NCBI GenBank assembly: GCA_900618425.1
Contig: UZAN01039912.1
Coordinates: forward strand, 2,391-66,390
Length of the DNA: 64,000 nt
Direction of reading: 5' to 3'
Source of the DNA: Echinostoma caproni
Lineage: Eukaryota; Platyhelminthes; Trematoda; Plagiorchiida; Echinostomatidae
In this document: positions 34,401 through 47,290 of the stretch, piece after piece
Layout: every line of letters starts with the position of its first letter
Position numbering within the stretch: the stretch's first letter is position 1
Position numbers and translations under genes: made by a program
The notes under the pieces: model-generated
What the model was told of the DNA's origin: nothing
The model's database searches: none
The model's input: only the letters and a program-made list of their open reading frames with translations

Positions 34401-35754
34401 GTAATGATCCAGTATTAGTGTCGATTGAATGAAACAATTTTATTTCCACAGTTGTAAATTATGCCCATTTACTTTCAAACACCACATTTATCCCTCTGAT
34501 CATTAAATAACCGTAGGAACAGCACTGAGTGCATTGAGTGTGCATGAAAAAATATAACACTTTTATTACGAATGGACAAATCGTATGACTTTTTCTGCTC
34601 TTTGGAAGCACTCGCGATAATGAATTGATCGTTGGTCGAATAAAACAATAATTGGCTGTTAAGGTCAAATCTGAAAAGTGGTCAGTTAAAGTCATCAATA
34701 ACAGTTATCTCCCCCACACGGCTTACTAGTAATTATGAGTCAATTATTAATTTCCAACGGGTTGCAATTCAGGCTTCGTGTGTGATTGTTTGGATCAGCG
34801 CGAGAGCATAATCTATCATACAAATTAACTATTCACGAAAGTGAACCTTCGAGCTCACGCATTATAACTCATGTCACTATCAGACGCGCTTTACTGCGGC
34901 TGTGCACAACAAATCACATCTGTTAGACCTAAAACAATACAACAACACAAAATCAAAACGTTTTCGTTGCTTTAGTTCAAAATTGTTTTGATTTGATGGA
35001 ATCAACAATAGAGGTGATTTAGTGAAAAAAGAAACTTTAGGAACCCAAACACAGCAGTGGTGTTCGTTAAAAGCCGGAACCAGATCCTTCGGAAGGTGAA
35101 TCGGTCAATACTCCACACCTGTCCCTAGGATATCCCTAATTTGATGTTATTTGATACTCAGTTACCAACTCTGTTTTTCGTGATGAAAAGAATGCAACTT
35201 CTGTGCATTATTTAAGTAATGGTATAAACGTCATATTTTCATAAGGTTCTAAAGAAAAAATTCTAATCCATATCCTTCACCTTAGCCGAGTTCAGAAGAA
35301 GAAAAAGCTAATCATTACAAATGTATCATTTCCAAATGACAAATTCTCCAAAATCCTGTACAGTGTTTCCTAAATGTTCTCTAGCAATTTTTCTGTACAT
35401 GATCCGCTACATTCTTTGAAACTGTGATTAGATTTCTTCGATGAGTACCAATTTTAGTCACAATGGATGTTCGTGTGTGTATTACAAGGTCTTCCAGAGT
35501 TCAGTTTTCTCCGTGATCCATGATTAGTCGGGATGATACATTAAAACCAAGTTATGCGTAGCCAATGGTTTCCGAATGTTTCAACTTGAATTTATTTTGC
35601 TCCCTCAGCGACTGATTGTTTTCGTTTATCGAATCTATCTATCCATTCTTTCACTTCTTTTTATTATTATGATTTTGGATAATGCGCGTTTCCATCGAGC
35701 AAGTTACTTTTTAGGTTGAATTGTATGAAACAACTTGACACAACCTGACTACTT
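34401..35754. other. No supported gene
   Basis: No recognisable coding, RNA or repeat content in about 1.35 kb. Confidence 0.6.
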
Positions 35755-35905
35755 GTTCCATGAGGGTATTGGAGGGTTTGACTCAATTTCACACGGAGAA
35801 TACGGTCGATGGATTCGAGCTGCCGATGAGACCCAACTAGTCGAAATGGCTTTCATTTCACGCTTTATTTGCTCCATACTCGTCGAATTATCCATATTAA
35901 ACAAT
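35755..35905 (+). mobile_element. Hammerhead SINE, family A copy 2 (old)
   Basis: A decayed B box (GGTTTGACTC, about 35776), then GATGGATTCGAG, a hammerhead remnant (35816-35857) and the family body (TTTCACGCTTTATTTG). The 151-codon frame from 35735 runs through this SINE and is therefore not a gene. Confidence 0.7.
35816..35857 (+). ncRNA. Degenerate hammerhead motif
   Basis: CCGATGA replaces CTGATGA. Stem II is GACC/AGTC, GAA is present, and stem III has become ATGGCTTTC, with the last TTC in place of GTC. Recognisable only by comparison with other copies. Confidence 0.55.
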
Positions 35906-38900
35906 GTATATCTTTTTATAGAAGAACTGCACTCATCTGCGGCGGTCAAGGCATTTTTGTTTCCAACCATTGTTAAAACTGTTCATTGTAGCATGGTACA
36001 ACTGAACGCTGTTGAATGGATTTCATACTTGGTCGTTTTACACATTGCTAAACGGTTTGCTATTTTTCAGATCAAAACAAAACCAATTGTGGAGCAAATC
36101 TCTTTTTCCTGTTTCCTAACGTGTAGCGTTTCCGTGGGAAATATCATTCACAAAGCAATCTTTTGCAATGGGGTTCCAAATAATCTTTGACTAGGAGGTA
36201 TCTGTGTTTACAGAAGAGTAATTGATCGACCAACCACATAAGTCTAGTACACATTTCGTTGGCAAATCTGAACCGTGGCTTAGTATATGTTCACACTAAG
36301 GTGAAGTTCGCTTTCAATCCACGAAAGCAAAATCTAGTGGATAACAACACCCACCGAGCAAGTGTAATCGTAATCGGCTTATTAGTTTATCGCATCAATT
36401 CCGCACACCGACTGTCCATCTATTCACAATATTCATTTCCGGCAGACACAATCCATTTACTGACCTCAAACAACTGAACTTCACTTTGCTTACCCATCTG
36501 CGAGAATGTCTAGCAGCGCTTGTCCGTTTCGCGAATATTTGCCCTCTAGGCTGGCTGTCGTTGTGAAAATCAAACGAATTTCAAGGTCACACTTTCAGGT
36601 CAGCTGAGCTGAACAGCACAAAATCACTTACGGTTCTCAAGCACGACGAACATGGATGATTGGCTTCACGTATTCTTTCGGATCCAAGTTCTCTCTCTTG
36701 ATCTAAAAGCTTGTAGTAAAACGTGACAAAAATAACATTTTCTTCATAAGTACCCGGAAAATATCTAACAGAAGAAAAAACGTTATAAGTGATAATTTTT
36801 AGTACACAGTTTTCTAGCTAACTCAAATTTGGTAAATATGAATCACAAACGATTGTTAGTCATATATATATATATGTATATACATCTATGTTGCGAGATG
36901 TATAAATTTTACGTTTATGTGCGAACAAGACAGGTTACCAAAGAGTTTCTGTCGGTAGATGTGACAAACTGGATGATTCTGTATTTAGAGCGGTTGGGTG
37001 GATGAGATTTATATGTATCAAGGTTGATGTATAAGAGATGAGGCAAACAATTTTTTGTCGGCAAACTGTAAACATGCCTGATTATATCTGTAAATGAACT
37101 TCGTAAAAACGAATGTTCATTGTAAAGCCACTCATTTGCTCCAGGAAGAAAATCGCGGGGGAACAGCAAGGAAGTACAGGGAGAACAAACGGTTGAATAA
37201 TAAAATCCCCTATTTCCGGCCAATCAAAGTAGATAAGGCAAAATATTTTCATCTGAAAGGAAAAACCTTTTAGCCTACGAGTAAACGATACCACAGATGT
37301 CGTTTATCGGAACGGATAACAGAACTTGGGAAACACGGTTGATCATTGTGAGGCCACGCCCAAGCAGCTTAAAATCAGCCTTCAGCAAACGAATGAAAAT
37401 CACCGGGTAGCGTTGAAGAGTATAGGGATAACAAGAGACCGACTGATGGAAATAGAAGTGACGCAATCTTCTTATCTGAAAGGAGGTAACTTTCAGCTTG
37501 AAAGGAATAGTTTAGTTATCTAAAAAGCAATGAAGGTTATTTTCATGAGTAGAGCTCAGATACTTCAAGCGGATAATCCTGTTCATCGATTTCCCCTTAA
37601 TGTGTACACCGCTTGCAGTAGATCGGGAACGTTAAAAAGTAAAAAAAATGTCGAAGGGAGTTTTCAGGATTAGGATTAAAACCGGATAACGTGGAATAAG
37701 TGAAAAGGGAGAATATGTTTGTTACGATTGATTGGACGTCGGACTAGGAGTGGAAAAGGTAATCAATATAGTTCATCAAATGATTGGGTGGTTAGACAAT
37801 ACTTAAGTATACTAGAAAGTTTCAATAACACAGTTTACAGTCTTTTTCCTAATTTCACATAATTGTATCGTTGCGAAAAGTATTCTCTATCAATTCACGA
37901 AGATAAGATAGATAATCAAAAGCTTACAGCCTGTTAGATGAACAAAATGAGGCTCAAAGTCCAAAGCTGAGGAGTAATCCAGAAAAGCTCAATGCAGATA
38001 TTAGGCCTTGGCGTTTAAAGATTTGCAAAGAAGGAAATTGGGGAAAAAATAACATACAGTTTGATACATATTTACTGATGTGCAAACTGATAAATATCAT
38101 AAGAGGTGATAAGAGATAATCGTGGGCTCTGAAATACCAATCGTTGCGTTGACTTAAAACCCGTATAAGTAAACGTTACTGACCTGAGCTGTTTCGCAAT
38201 TGAAGTCTGTATTGCTCCTTTGGGAATAGGAGTAGTTCCCACCGTGCGCTATTTCTTTTGAATGGTTTGGAGTTTTAGTGAAAGATAATTTATGTTTGCC
38301 AAAATTTGGGACAATCACTCTGCACCATCTTTAAGAAGTGTGAGGATTAGATGGCTGAAACCTCACGAGAACGCAAGTATGTATACATTCAAACATATGT
38401 ATTGGGTGGACACGAAGTTGAGGTGTTTTGTGAACTCTGTAGTCCAGGTAACCGCCGAGTGTATCACACGAAAAATGAATGAATGCAGTATTCAGTTTTG
38501 CAATGTTCATTGGAGAAAAAGTAACATTTTACTTCTGCCTGCAACGTTATTTGACCACACCCCACAAAGATTTGCAATGACATGACCCCAAAAAAAACAG
38601 TTCGCGTAAAACTAATCTAAACATCTTATTTTACTCCCGATCGATGACAGTCAGGCAATCAATGCTTTTTTGTATACTTGAAGTGTTTCAGGCTTGCTAC
38701 AACGCTTGAATTTGAGGTAGGTGATTACACTTCCAGCTACTGTCTTCTTACACTTTACTTTATCTTGTTCGAAGAATTCGAAAGCATCCAGATGAACCAC
38801 GAAATTGTTCACAGCATTGTTGAGTCATGACTCTTGAGACATAAAACACAAATTACGAAACTGCTTTCGCTGGAGCAAGTAAGGCACGTCCGGAAAACTC

Positions 38901-41888
38901 CTAGGAAGGAGTAAAAGCATGGTTACTCTCAATTTTGGTTGCAGCCTTTTTTCCGGGATACCAAGACCGAGAGAGATTCGTTAACCGATCAGTATGCATT
39001 TTTGGCGTTTTTGTGTTTCTATGGTTCACGGTTGACCAACAGTGCAAACTAGACATCGTGACTTGCAATCACAAATTCCCTCATTTTCAGCATGAATTCT
39101 TTCGCGAATAAGGATGAAAGATGCAACTGTGATAAAAAGACAAACTGATTGGGCACCATATGATCGATCAACCTTTTATGAGTGCAATACTAACCAAATC
39201 ATTAAAGCTGTATTTTCGAACCATCATGGTGGTACTTTAACTCAAGTATCTGTTATCTATGGAAGCTAGCAACCGATGTTAATCGGTGAATAGAATGCGT
39301 GATAATGTTTCAAATATTTACAAAGCACAATTTCAACCAACTGCTTAAATCTGTCCAACTTAGAAATACACACCACCTTTCAATTTATCCAAAGATTTAA
39401 AAAAAGATTTTCTTCTTTAATTCCCTTTCACTCTACATGTTAATAAAATAACTCTTATTCATAAATGAGCATTGATTAACATATTTTAGCAAAAACGGAG
39501 TAGGAAGTAGAACGAATTCCTAGAAGGCATTATTAATGCAGTTCACGTGCTTTTTAAACGTGACGATTTTAATCCTAAGCTAGAGATATTGATTCATTCC
39601 TTCATGTCAGTCCATTAAATCTAGTTCGACCCATTGCTTACGAACATAAGCTACGAAGTGTCGCCATTCCACACAAAAATGTGAATGTTTGGAGTGATTG
39701 TTATTGGTGTGAATTTTTAAATTGATCACCGAGCAGACCTTCTGTTTGACCGTTGACAACCTTGAAACATGAAAAGGAGCCGGACCTGGATGATCCACTC
39801 AATGAACAATGCGCCTGCAGACTTTTTGATCATATTGAATATTAGAACTTAGTATCTTCCAAGTAAATCTGTCTCGCGCAAAACTGATAGAGTATGTCTC
39901 GTGAGTGAGTTGAGCAAAAAAGAGCCGCTTCAGAAAGGATTTACTAACTAATCACACGTGAACCTAATCAATCAGATTTATTTTTAATCTGATCTATCAA
40001 TTAATGGCTTGTTTTCAACCCAGAACTTTGCTAGTTTTATTGCTTCATTTACTCCGATTACTGACCAAATCGACTGACTAGTTTACATCTCAGTTACAGA
40101 AGTTAATAAATTGTAACCTTATATGAAGCATAGAACAGAAATAAGCGTACCATTGAAAGCAGTAGTATTAGTTTGATCTTTCTAAATATCTCACTTCATG
40201 AAGTTAACGTACACAGTACAATAAACCAGAACAAAACTGACAGCCTGACTTATTCTCAAACGGGTGCATTTGCGTTCTACTTAAATAGACCCGGCATCAA
40301 GCAATCAAATCATTAAGGTCATCAGTGATCGGAAATCACGTGAATCACGTTTCTTATTGAAATATTTCATGGAGTCAAAACCATATTGTGTCTGTGGTTT
40401 CGTTTTTCAGGCTGAGTTGGTTTCAGTTACTCACGGTATACCCAACTAACAAATACGCACAGGGTGAACCAATTATCGGATTGTCCAAGTCGTCCCCAAA
40501 CAACGGCTCATTTTACGTAGAATCACGGTTACGGACGTTTCATGTGTAGAATACGAATAAAACACTCTAGTTGACGATCTAGATCAGCGCGCACAGGCAT
40601 CATCTGTCCCTGTTGCCGATATACTTCGCTCGACTGACAAGTGCATAGAATAAGACAACAGAAGTAGGGATCTTGAATTAGAATTGCGAACGCAATATCA
40701 GTCCGGAAGCGAATACTACAAGTAGTTTTGTCACGGTTCTCCCTCGTAAGGTTAGCTTACTCCGTTATTTTATCCCTTTTGAATGGGATAAAGACATACA
40801 TCAATTTCTCCTGTACAATTATAATTTTCTCCTTTGGTTCACAATGTTGTAAAACTCTGTCGGCAAAACGGTTTGAATAACTGATTCGTAGGAAAACACC
40901 AGCAATAAAAAGATGTTTCTGTGGTATTGATGTCATTTGGACATGCGGTCATCGTCCTGTTTGCCAAACGCAAAACACTTTATAAATGGTGTTACTGGCT
41001 TCTCTAACTTGGTTTACTTTAGATCCATAGTTGACTGAAACAGACTGCGATAATTTAGCCGGATGTTAAGAAAAACAATTCCAACATTCTGTCCTTTCAA
41101 AGAGACCAGTGCACAAATTTTCCTCTACGAGGTTAGCCACTTCGGCGATCAAAATTCTGTTGCTAGAGTTAACTCTAATCGCACTATGCAATGCAGGTTT
41201 TAAACTTCTTCGTAAGGAATCGATGAAAATACATTGAAGAATAATCGTGAGATCATTATGTACAAACCTAGTAGGTGTAGGAGAGTTATTTGATCGAGCA
41301 GATAAGATCATGTGTCTAAGATGAATATCATACCCAACATGAAGTTAAAGAATACCGTTAAAATGAAGGATTAAATGGAACAGAAAAGAAGGTAATTAAG
41401 AAAAGTGGAACTCTAGCATACAGAACTGCTAAAACCCACATATTTCAATGAATGTTTAGGGGAAACACATTTAATTGTCTTAAGCAACTGCTGGCACCTG
41501 TTATCACTCAATAATATCTTTGTATGATTGCTGTTAGCGTGATTAAAACACAGCCATTGCTACAACCAAATCAACCGCGTAATCAAACACCTCATTTTTA
41601 AGCACTGTACAGTCAGATTCGTGTATTGCTTACTGTTCTTTGTTCGAAATCAGGCAAAATGTCTATTGTATTCATGAGAAATTGCACATACTAGCCTGGT
41701 TGGACTGGCAATTAAAGTATTACCGAACACGGTCCTTGTTAGCCAAGCAAAAGTCGACGAAAATTGGTAAAAAGTCCATTTCTAGGTCCGAATTACCCAC
41801 CAAATAAAATGAAATTAAATGAAACGATGAAATGAAAAAACTATCAATTTCAAGTTAAATAAAAAAGAATTCTTCATTTTTGATTTAC
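35906..41888. other. No supported gene (35.9-41.9 kb)
   Basis: The longest stretch without recognisable content. Frames are 102 codons or fewer. A TA microsatellite lies at about 36858-36882. A 65-codon frame at 37326-37523 looks protein-like but has no supporting context. Confidence 0.6.
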
Positions 41889-42070
41889 ACGAGGTCCCGG
41901 GTTCAATCCCCGGTGGGGTAGATGGATTCCTTTTTCTGATGAAACCCAACCAGATCAAAACAGCTGTCCAGTGCCTCCCAGCTTTTCAGTTCACGCTTCA
42001 TTTGTTATATACACGACGAATTCACCTTCGAAATTAAGTCAAATCCTCGAATACTCGCATGATGAATGCA
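41889..42070 (+). mobile_element. Hammerhead SINE, family A copy 3 (5'-truncated)
   Basis: It begins within the tRNA-like head, at the variable arm, with a very well kept T-arm (GTCCCGGGTTCAATCCCCGG). GATGGATTC, the hammerhead module (41931-41974) and the full family body follow (CTTTTCAGTTCACGCTTCATT ... TACACGACGAATTCACC). 5' truncation is typical of incomplete reverse transcription. Confidence 0.85.
41931..41974 (+). ncRNA. Hammerhead motif, intact core and GTC, one catalytic change
   Basis: CTGATGA is intact. Stem II AACC...GATC is weakened. The conserved GAA reads AAA (G12 changed), ACAGCTGT and C give the palindromic stem III and GTC triplet, and CAGTGC follows. The G12 change should abolish cleavage. 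Confidence 0.65.
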
Positions 42071-42488
42071 TCCAACATTTACTCACGTTAATGGTTGCAA
42101 ACCTAATGGTTTTAAAAGGAATGCTTATCCACACGATAGTGGAAGCATATCGCCCTCAGATGACTACAGTTGATTGAAAATGTCAGTCTTCGATCAGGTT
42201 TTATACTGTCTGATATTCTGAGAAAGTTTGAACTAAAATTATTTCATTTGTTTATGTTTCTACCAGCCGCACCTCTTAGTCACACTGTTGTTAGTAGGGA
42301 AGAGAACTGGATGCACGTTTCGTTTGATTTAACATTATTGGTCACGGAAGGTTCACATTCCCAATGCAGCACAAGTAAAGAAGAAAAACTCGTTGGAGTG
42401 TATTTCCTAATGCGTTCGAAAGGTCATTACTTTTCAGTGTTTAGAATGATAGAGTCAACGTCGAGCAAGTTGATGTGTAGAACAGACT

Positions 42489-42560
42489 TTTCCTTTCGAT
42501 CGAGCGGTGGAGAACGAACGCTATAGGTTCGTGCGTTCGAATCCGTTCACCGTCATCCTG
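42489..42560 (+). repeat. tRNA-like sequence with B box (possible SINE head)
   Basis: GAGCGGTGG followed 30 bases on by GTGCGTTCGAATCC, which fits a pol III B box. No cloverleaf forms, so it is not a tRNA gene. The sequence downstream does not match families A-C. Confidence 0.35.
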
Positions 42561-44639
42561 CTCTCACACGCACGGAATGAAGGCTTCCAGTTAACCGTAA
42601 ACCGGGAATTTTGATTTCACAACTATCTTGCATGGAATGGAAGAAATTAAGCATTTTTCTCTAACTCTGGGGTTTCTTACTCGGAACCATTTCCCTCGCC
42701 AAAAAATGAGCCACTTTGACATGGTCATCTTCGTTGTCGACTTTTGTGTATTAGCGGACAGCCGTTATATCATTAAGGGATCTATCAGTATTTCAAACTA
42801 TTTCATATTCCTACCGAGACCATCTCTAACGCTTGCCCATCTGTTTGAGAGCCAGTCATCCCACAGATCGCAACGTCACTCAGTTTGCAAAGAGGGATAA
42901 TAAGAGTACCTTGGACGACTTACTTTCTCTTTTACGCACTACATACAACAGAACGCCATTTTTCAGAAGAATTCTTTCGGAGAGCATTTAACATTTAACA
43001 TTTAAACCAAAACTGTAAAAGTCTTACGGATCTTTCACATAATCAGTTGTGTAGATTAAACGTAAAGGATATGTAAAAAGTTTAATTAGCGCAGCAATAA
43101 TGCAAACCGTAAGATAGCTTCTGTCAGGGATTCATCATGCTTCCCGAAAACTGCTTTGTTCTGGGACAACCAATCAGAACAACGATTGATTAATTGGAAC
43201 TATAAACCAATTAAGACGGTTCAGAGTAATCCAGTCAATCAATCGTGGGATATATGCATTGCTCAGTACTCTCTCTTTCTGATAAATAATCATGATTTTT
43301 GCTTAATAAATGAATTATAATGTTCTTCTAACTTCGCTCTACTTCGATACTTGTGGAGTTCCTATGTGGACGAGAATCGTTAACGGAAGACAATCCATTG
43401 AGAATCCATTGCCGTGCGGTTACAACAGTTTTATCTTCAGGGTTTGTTTAGCGTCCTCAAATCAACACATCAGTTGTGAATAATGATTATTAGCGGTTAG
43501 AAGCGAGAAAGTGAAAAAAATCTAATAAGTCAAATAGATATGTTTGAATATATGAGTAAAAATAGCTTAATTTTGTCTTTGTTCACCGATCGGTATAATC
43601 AGGTCACATACGCACAGTGCATAGTATCAACAAGCGGCAATAACACCGAATTTGTAGGATTTGGATATAGGTATTCTCAACCACACAGGATGACTATTAA
43701 AGGTAATCATTTGAATAAACATCTGGTCTTTCATTCAATAAACTCGTTACAAAGAGATAAACGAAGGATCCCACCGACGCAGATAGCGGGTAATTCAATC
43801 CTAAACGACCAATGAAATAGACGCAAACAGAGTCTTAATGTTGACTGAATGGAGCATTTTGTTATTGATTTACGTGAATCTTTTGTGAATAATTTATGTT
43901 CACGTGTCACTTACATACATCTTTTCTCATATTCAGTTGCCTTTAAATGTGCCTGTTCTGATGTGTTGTCTTCTCCGCAATTCCCGGAATCAACAACAAT
44001 GGTTGAAAAAAAATGGCGCATCCGGTCAGACGTTTTATTCTTGAATTTGGGACGATGTTTCTTATGAGGATAGCGTTCAAAAGCACTGAAACATAACACA
44101 TCATCAAGGCAAAACAAGATGACTTAGGCAGACACTCCTTCTAAAATTGTGCAAACAACGGTTGGGGTCATCTTCATGACTCAGTTGTGAATAAGAACAG
44201 TTAATGGCAAATCAAGAATAGAGCAGTTCTGCTAGCAATGAAGATTTTTGAAAACTGTAGCAAAATTGCTAAAACAATTTTGATCTGAAATTGTTCATAA
44301 ACCGACAGCCGGTTTGTGTATAATTACTCAATAACCCGATAAATAGAACTCAGTAGGAAGTGAAAGGTGTCTTTTTATGTATGAAATAAATTACAAAGTT
44401 TAGTAAAAAGAAACATGACAGTGGATCGATACAAAATATCGATCAAGCCTGGTCACAATATCCCGGGGAATACCTCGAAATTCGGCATTCTTTGAAGTAT
44501 TTAATAAGCGCGCACGTCGAATCACATTACATATGCACATTAATTCCACTGAACGTGCAAATGACGAAACAAAGTAGAAATCATCTATTGATTCAATAAT
44601 GACCAAATGAATAGCCAAGGAGGATTGACCTCATCCTTG
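42561..44639. other. No supported gene (42.6-44.6 kb)
   Basis: Frames up to 91 codons, none recognisable. No repeat shared with the rest of the window. Confidence 0.6.
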
Positions 44640-45130
44640 CTTCTTCAACAGCGAATTGGTCCAATTCGATCATTCTCTTGCGTCTCGGGGATATACTTAA
44701 ACCCTAATGAATGTGTTAAGTGTTTTAAAGTTTTGCATTCTCTTCATATCCGACAGACCTCACAGTGATAGATAACAATCCTTTATCTAGAGTGAACCCG
44801 GTCAGATATCTTGGTGTGACTATGGATATTAATCTTCATTGGTCAACCCTTATCCACAACTGCATTGGTAAACTGTGACGCCTATCATTTTAAATTCGAT
44901 AGCCCAGGCAGCTTCGTGCATCCCAGTCAGCTATTTTTACCTTCGTTTATCAGGGTGTTTCCCCCATCTTGTTTTATTGTTCCCAGTTATTTTTCCTGGC
45001 TTACTCAAAGTTTGCTTACATTTTGAAAGACACGGTTTTATGGATGGTTTTTGCTGGAATGTCTTTCTAGGTTTTTCCAAGATCGTTGAATAAACAACAC
45101 AGCTGCACAATGTTTCCCAGTTTATTTCTG
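44640..45130 (+). pseudogene. Non-LTR retrotransposon (LINE) RT fragment
   Basis: Across shifted frames the translation shows LNPNECV (the 'LN..KC' block after the RT palm), then NPVRYLGVTMDINLHWS (44794-44844), the hallmark 'YLGV.iD..L.W' block of LINE RT thumbs, and further on PILFYCSQLFF. This is the C-terminal part of a Jockey/CR1-type RT; a finer class is not possible. Stops and frameshifts make it a relic. It lies next to the assembly gap, so its 3' part cannot be followed. Confidence 0.75.
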
Positions 45131-45416
45131 CAACATTTTTACTGCACCTCCTCAAATACATACTGTGGTTTGTGCGTGGATTCGAATGTCATCGACGCAG
45201 CAGTTTTCACAGTTTAAACACAAGACTTCAATCTGCCAAATAACAATTTGAGCAGAGGTAATGAAAACTAAGAGATAGCAGTTACCAAGGTTGAGCTATT
45301 GTTGTTTATCTTGTGGATCTTTCTACCAAGGCAGAGCTAAAGTTACAAATAGCTCTTTCTGCTTGCGTAGTTTAAGTTTTCATCGTTTTATAGCAATCAT
45401 CTCTGTAAACTGGAGC

Positions 45417-45751
45417 NNNNNNNNNNNNNNNNNNNNNNNNNNNNNNNNNNNNNNNNNNNNNNNNNNNNNNNNNNNNNNNNNNNNNNNNNNNNNNNNNNNN
45501 NNNNNNNNNNNNNNNNNNNNNNNNNNNNNNNNNNNNNNNNNNNNNNNNNNNNNNNNNNNNNNNNNNNNNNNNNNNNNNNNNNNNNNNNNNNNNNNNNNNN
45601 NNNNNNNNNNNNNNNNNNNNNNNNNNNNNNNNNNNNNNNNNNNNNNNNNNNNNNNNNNNNNNNNNNNNNNNNNNNNNNNNNNNNNNNNNNNNNNNNNNNN
45701 NNNNNNNNNNNNNNNNNNNNNNNNNNNNNNNNNNNNNNNNNNNNNNNNNNN
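45417..45751. other. Assembly gap (335 N)
   Basis: A continuous run of 335 N. The open frames reported through it are artefacts. It cuts off the 3' end of the minus-strand Penelope-like element that begins at about 47.3 kb. Single Ns also occur at 3857, 9184, 30731 and 63346. Confidence 1.
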
Positions 45752-45759
45752 CAAGAGTT

Positions 45760-47290
45760 TTCCGCAATAGGAACACTTTTATTGAATCCTATGGTCACGT
45801 TCACTTGTTACCCAGTCTACAACAGGTGGTGACGATCGATGACTCTAATGTGCAGCGTTGGGTTGGCCTTGATCATTCGTGTGTGATTCGTTCACCAGTT
45901 CAATAAACCACGCGGGTGTGTTCGGCTACTTTTGTCTGAGCTGCTGTTCGGTTCTGCATAGGTAAGTGGCCCAGCACCCATGGACGAAATAGTACAATTG
46001 ATTGGATTTGGCAAAAACGGGTGCTTGACTGGACGAAAACTGGATCGACTGGGTTTAAATTTCGTTTGGCGAACGGGCTTGGACGGTGCTCTAACAAATT
46101 ACTCACGTCATCACCGTAGAACGGTAATTGCAGAACAACGGTACACTTCGGTAGGGATGTCGGTAGGTCTACATTTGGACGTTCAGTGCTACACTTTTCA
46201 ATAACGAGTTCGAATCGCCGTTATTCTGGAGAGTTTCAGTCAGTTTTATCATTTCATTTGCCAGGTTATCAGGTGTACCCAATTTTCTCCACTGATCATA
46301 AAGCGTCCTCACCGGCCGCCGTTTGTAACGGATGGATGGGTAACTGGTGAAGTGTAGAGATTGGCCCGTCCCCGTGTATTTTCGATAAACAAATCAACGA
46401 AGATTTCCCTCGGTTCTCCGTTGCATTTTTGCAGCTAGGAATGACAAGTTATCATTTTCTTCATGTTCCATGGTTAGCTTTATATTCGTGTGAGCATAAT
46501 TCAGGGTTTGGAATAGGTTCAACACTTCCGTCGTTGCGTTTGCTATGAGTTACACATCATCCACACCTTTTGTGAGCCTATCGCTGAGTTTCTGCTCCAG
46601 ACCTGCTGTAAATATATCTTTCTGAATGGGTTCAAGAGAACTTCCGTGACTACACCGCGGAAAATTAAAGCAAATGTTTCCTGTGCAAAGCAGATTTGAC
46701 CTAGTTAGTACTAATTAGGGCTTGGAAGTCTTGTGTTCTTCTCTTGTACGAAGTCATGAATATATCCCACAGTTTGTTGCGGAAGCACGTTGGTAGACAG
46801 CAAGGCCACATCCATGCTAGTCATGTGTTTGTGCTTCGCATTGATAAGTTCTACCAAGCTCTCCGCCAGATTGTGAACACTTCGTCCGTCTCAATATTCT
46901 CAGTAGCCATTTCGCTCGCTGATGTTGGGACGAATGCGTCATTGACAAGACAGGTCTCAGTGGTACCTGAGGAATGTATAACTTCGAGAGACCGTACAGT
47001 TGCGGTGTCTGAAATCCTCACGATTTAAAACGTTTTTTGGTCGACTCATTCCCGAACCCAGCTTCTAGTAATGTTGGTACTTCTTGTAAAACAGCTTTTT
47101 CTATGGTGTTTATACTGACTTCTTTTCCACATTTCCGAAATTTCATGTGGTCTTGTAAGTTATTTTCTATTTTCGAGATTTAAGCATATCTTTCCGTTAC
47201 AACTACAACTGACTCATTATCTGATTGCAACAGTATCCCGTTTTCGTTCAGTCCGATTTCGTGAAGTGACTCCATGTGGTTCCTGATAAG
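45760..47290 (-). pseudogene. Degenerate Penelope-like element (minus strand)
   Basis: PLE blocks run down the minus strand in order. LNENGILLQSDNES and VVVVTERYA (about 47265-47175) form the 'ADKGN..VV' region. LYGLSKLYIPQVPLRP (about 47005-46940) is the RT GLPKIHKP block. MTSMDVALLSTNVLPQQ (about 46830-46770) is motif A. VDD (about 46557-46565) is motif C, followed at once by TAA. IKLTMEHEENDNLSFL (about 46510-46440) and KRRPVRTLYDQ (about 46340-46300) are thumb blocks. Near 45985-45930 a GIY-YIG relic reads CWATYLCRTEQQLRQ (family CGATYIGRT). There are at least four in-frame stops and several frame changes, and motif B is not recognisable. The element enters the gap at 45751, so its C-terminal tail is missing. 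Clearly dead and old. Confidence 0.85.

Noticed and set aside
35735..36190. 151-codon open frame on the plus strand
   Set aside because: Its first part is a hammerhead SINE copy read through, and the rest has no recognisable domain.
37326..37523. 65-codon frame with protein-like composition
   Set aside because: No family, no splice sites of note, and too short to rise above chance.
42170..42526. 118-codon plus-strand frame
   Set aside because: Ends inside a tRNA-like repeat head and has no domain or splice context.
45291..45804. Open frames of 124-159 codons
   Set aside because: They run through the 335-N gap and consist mostly of undetermined residues.
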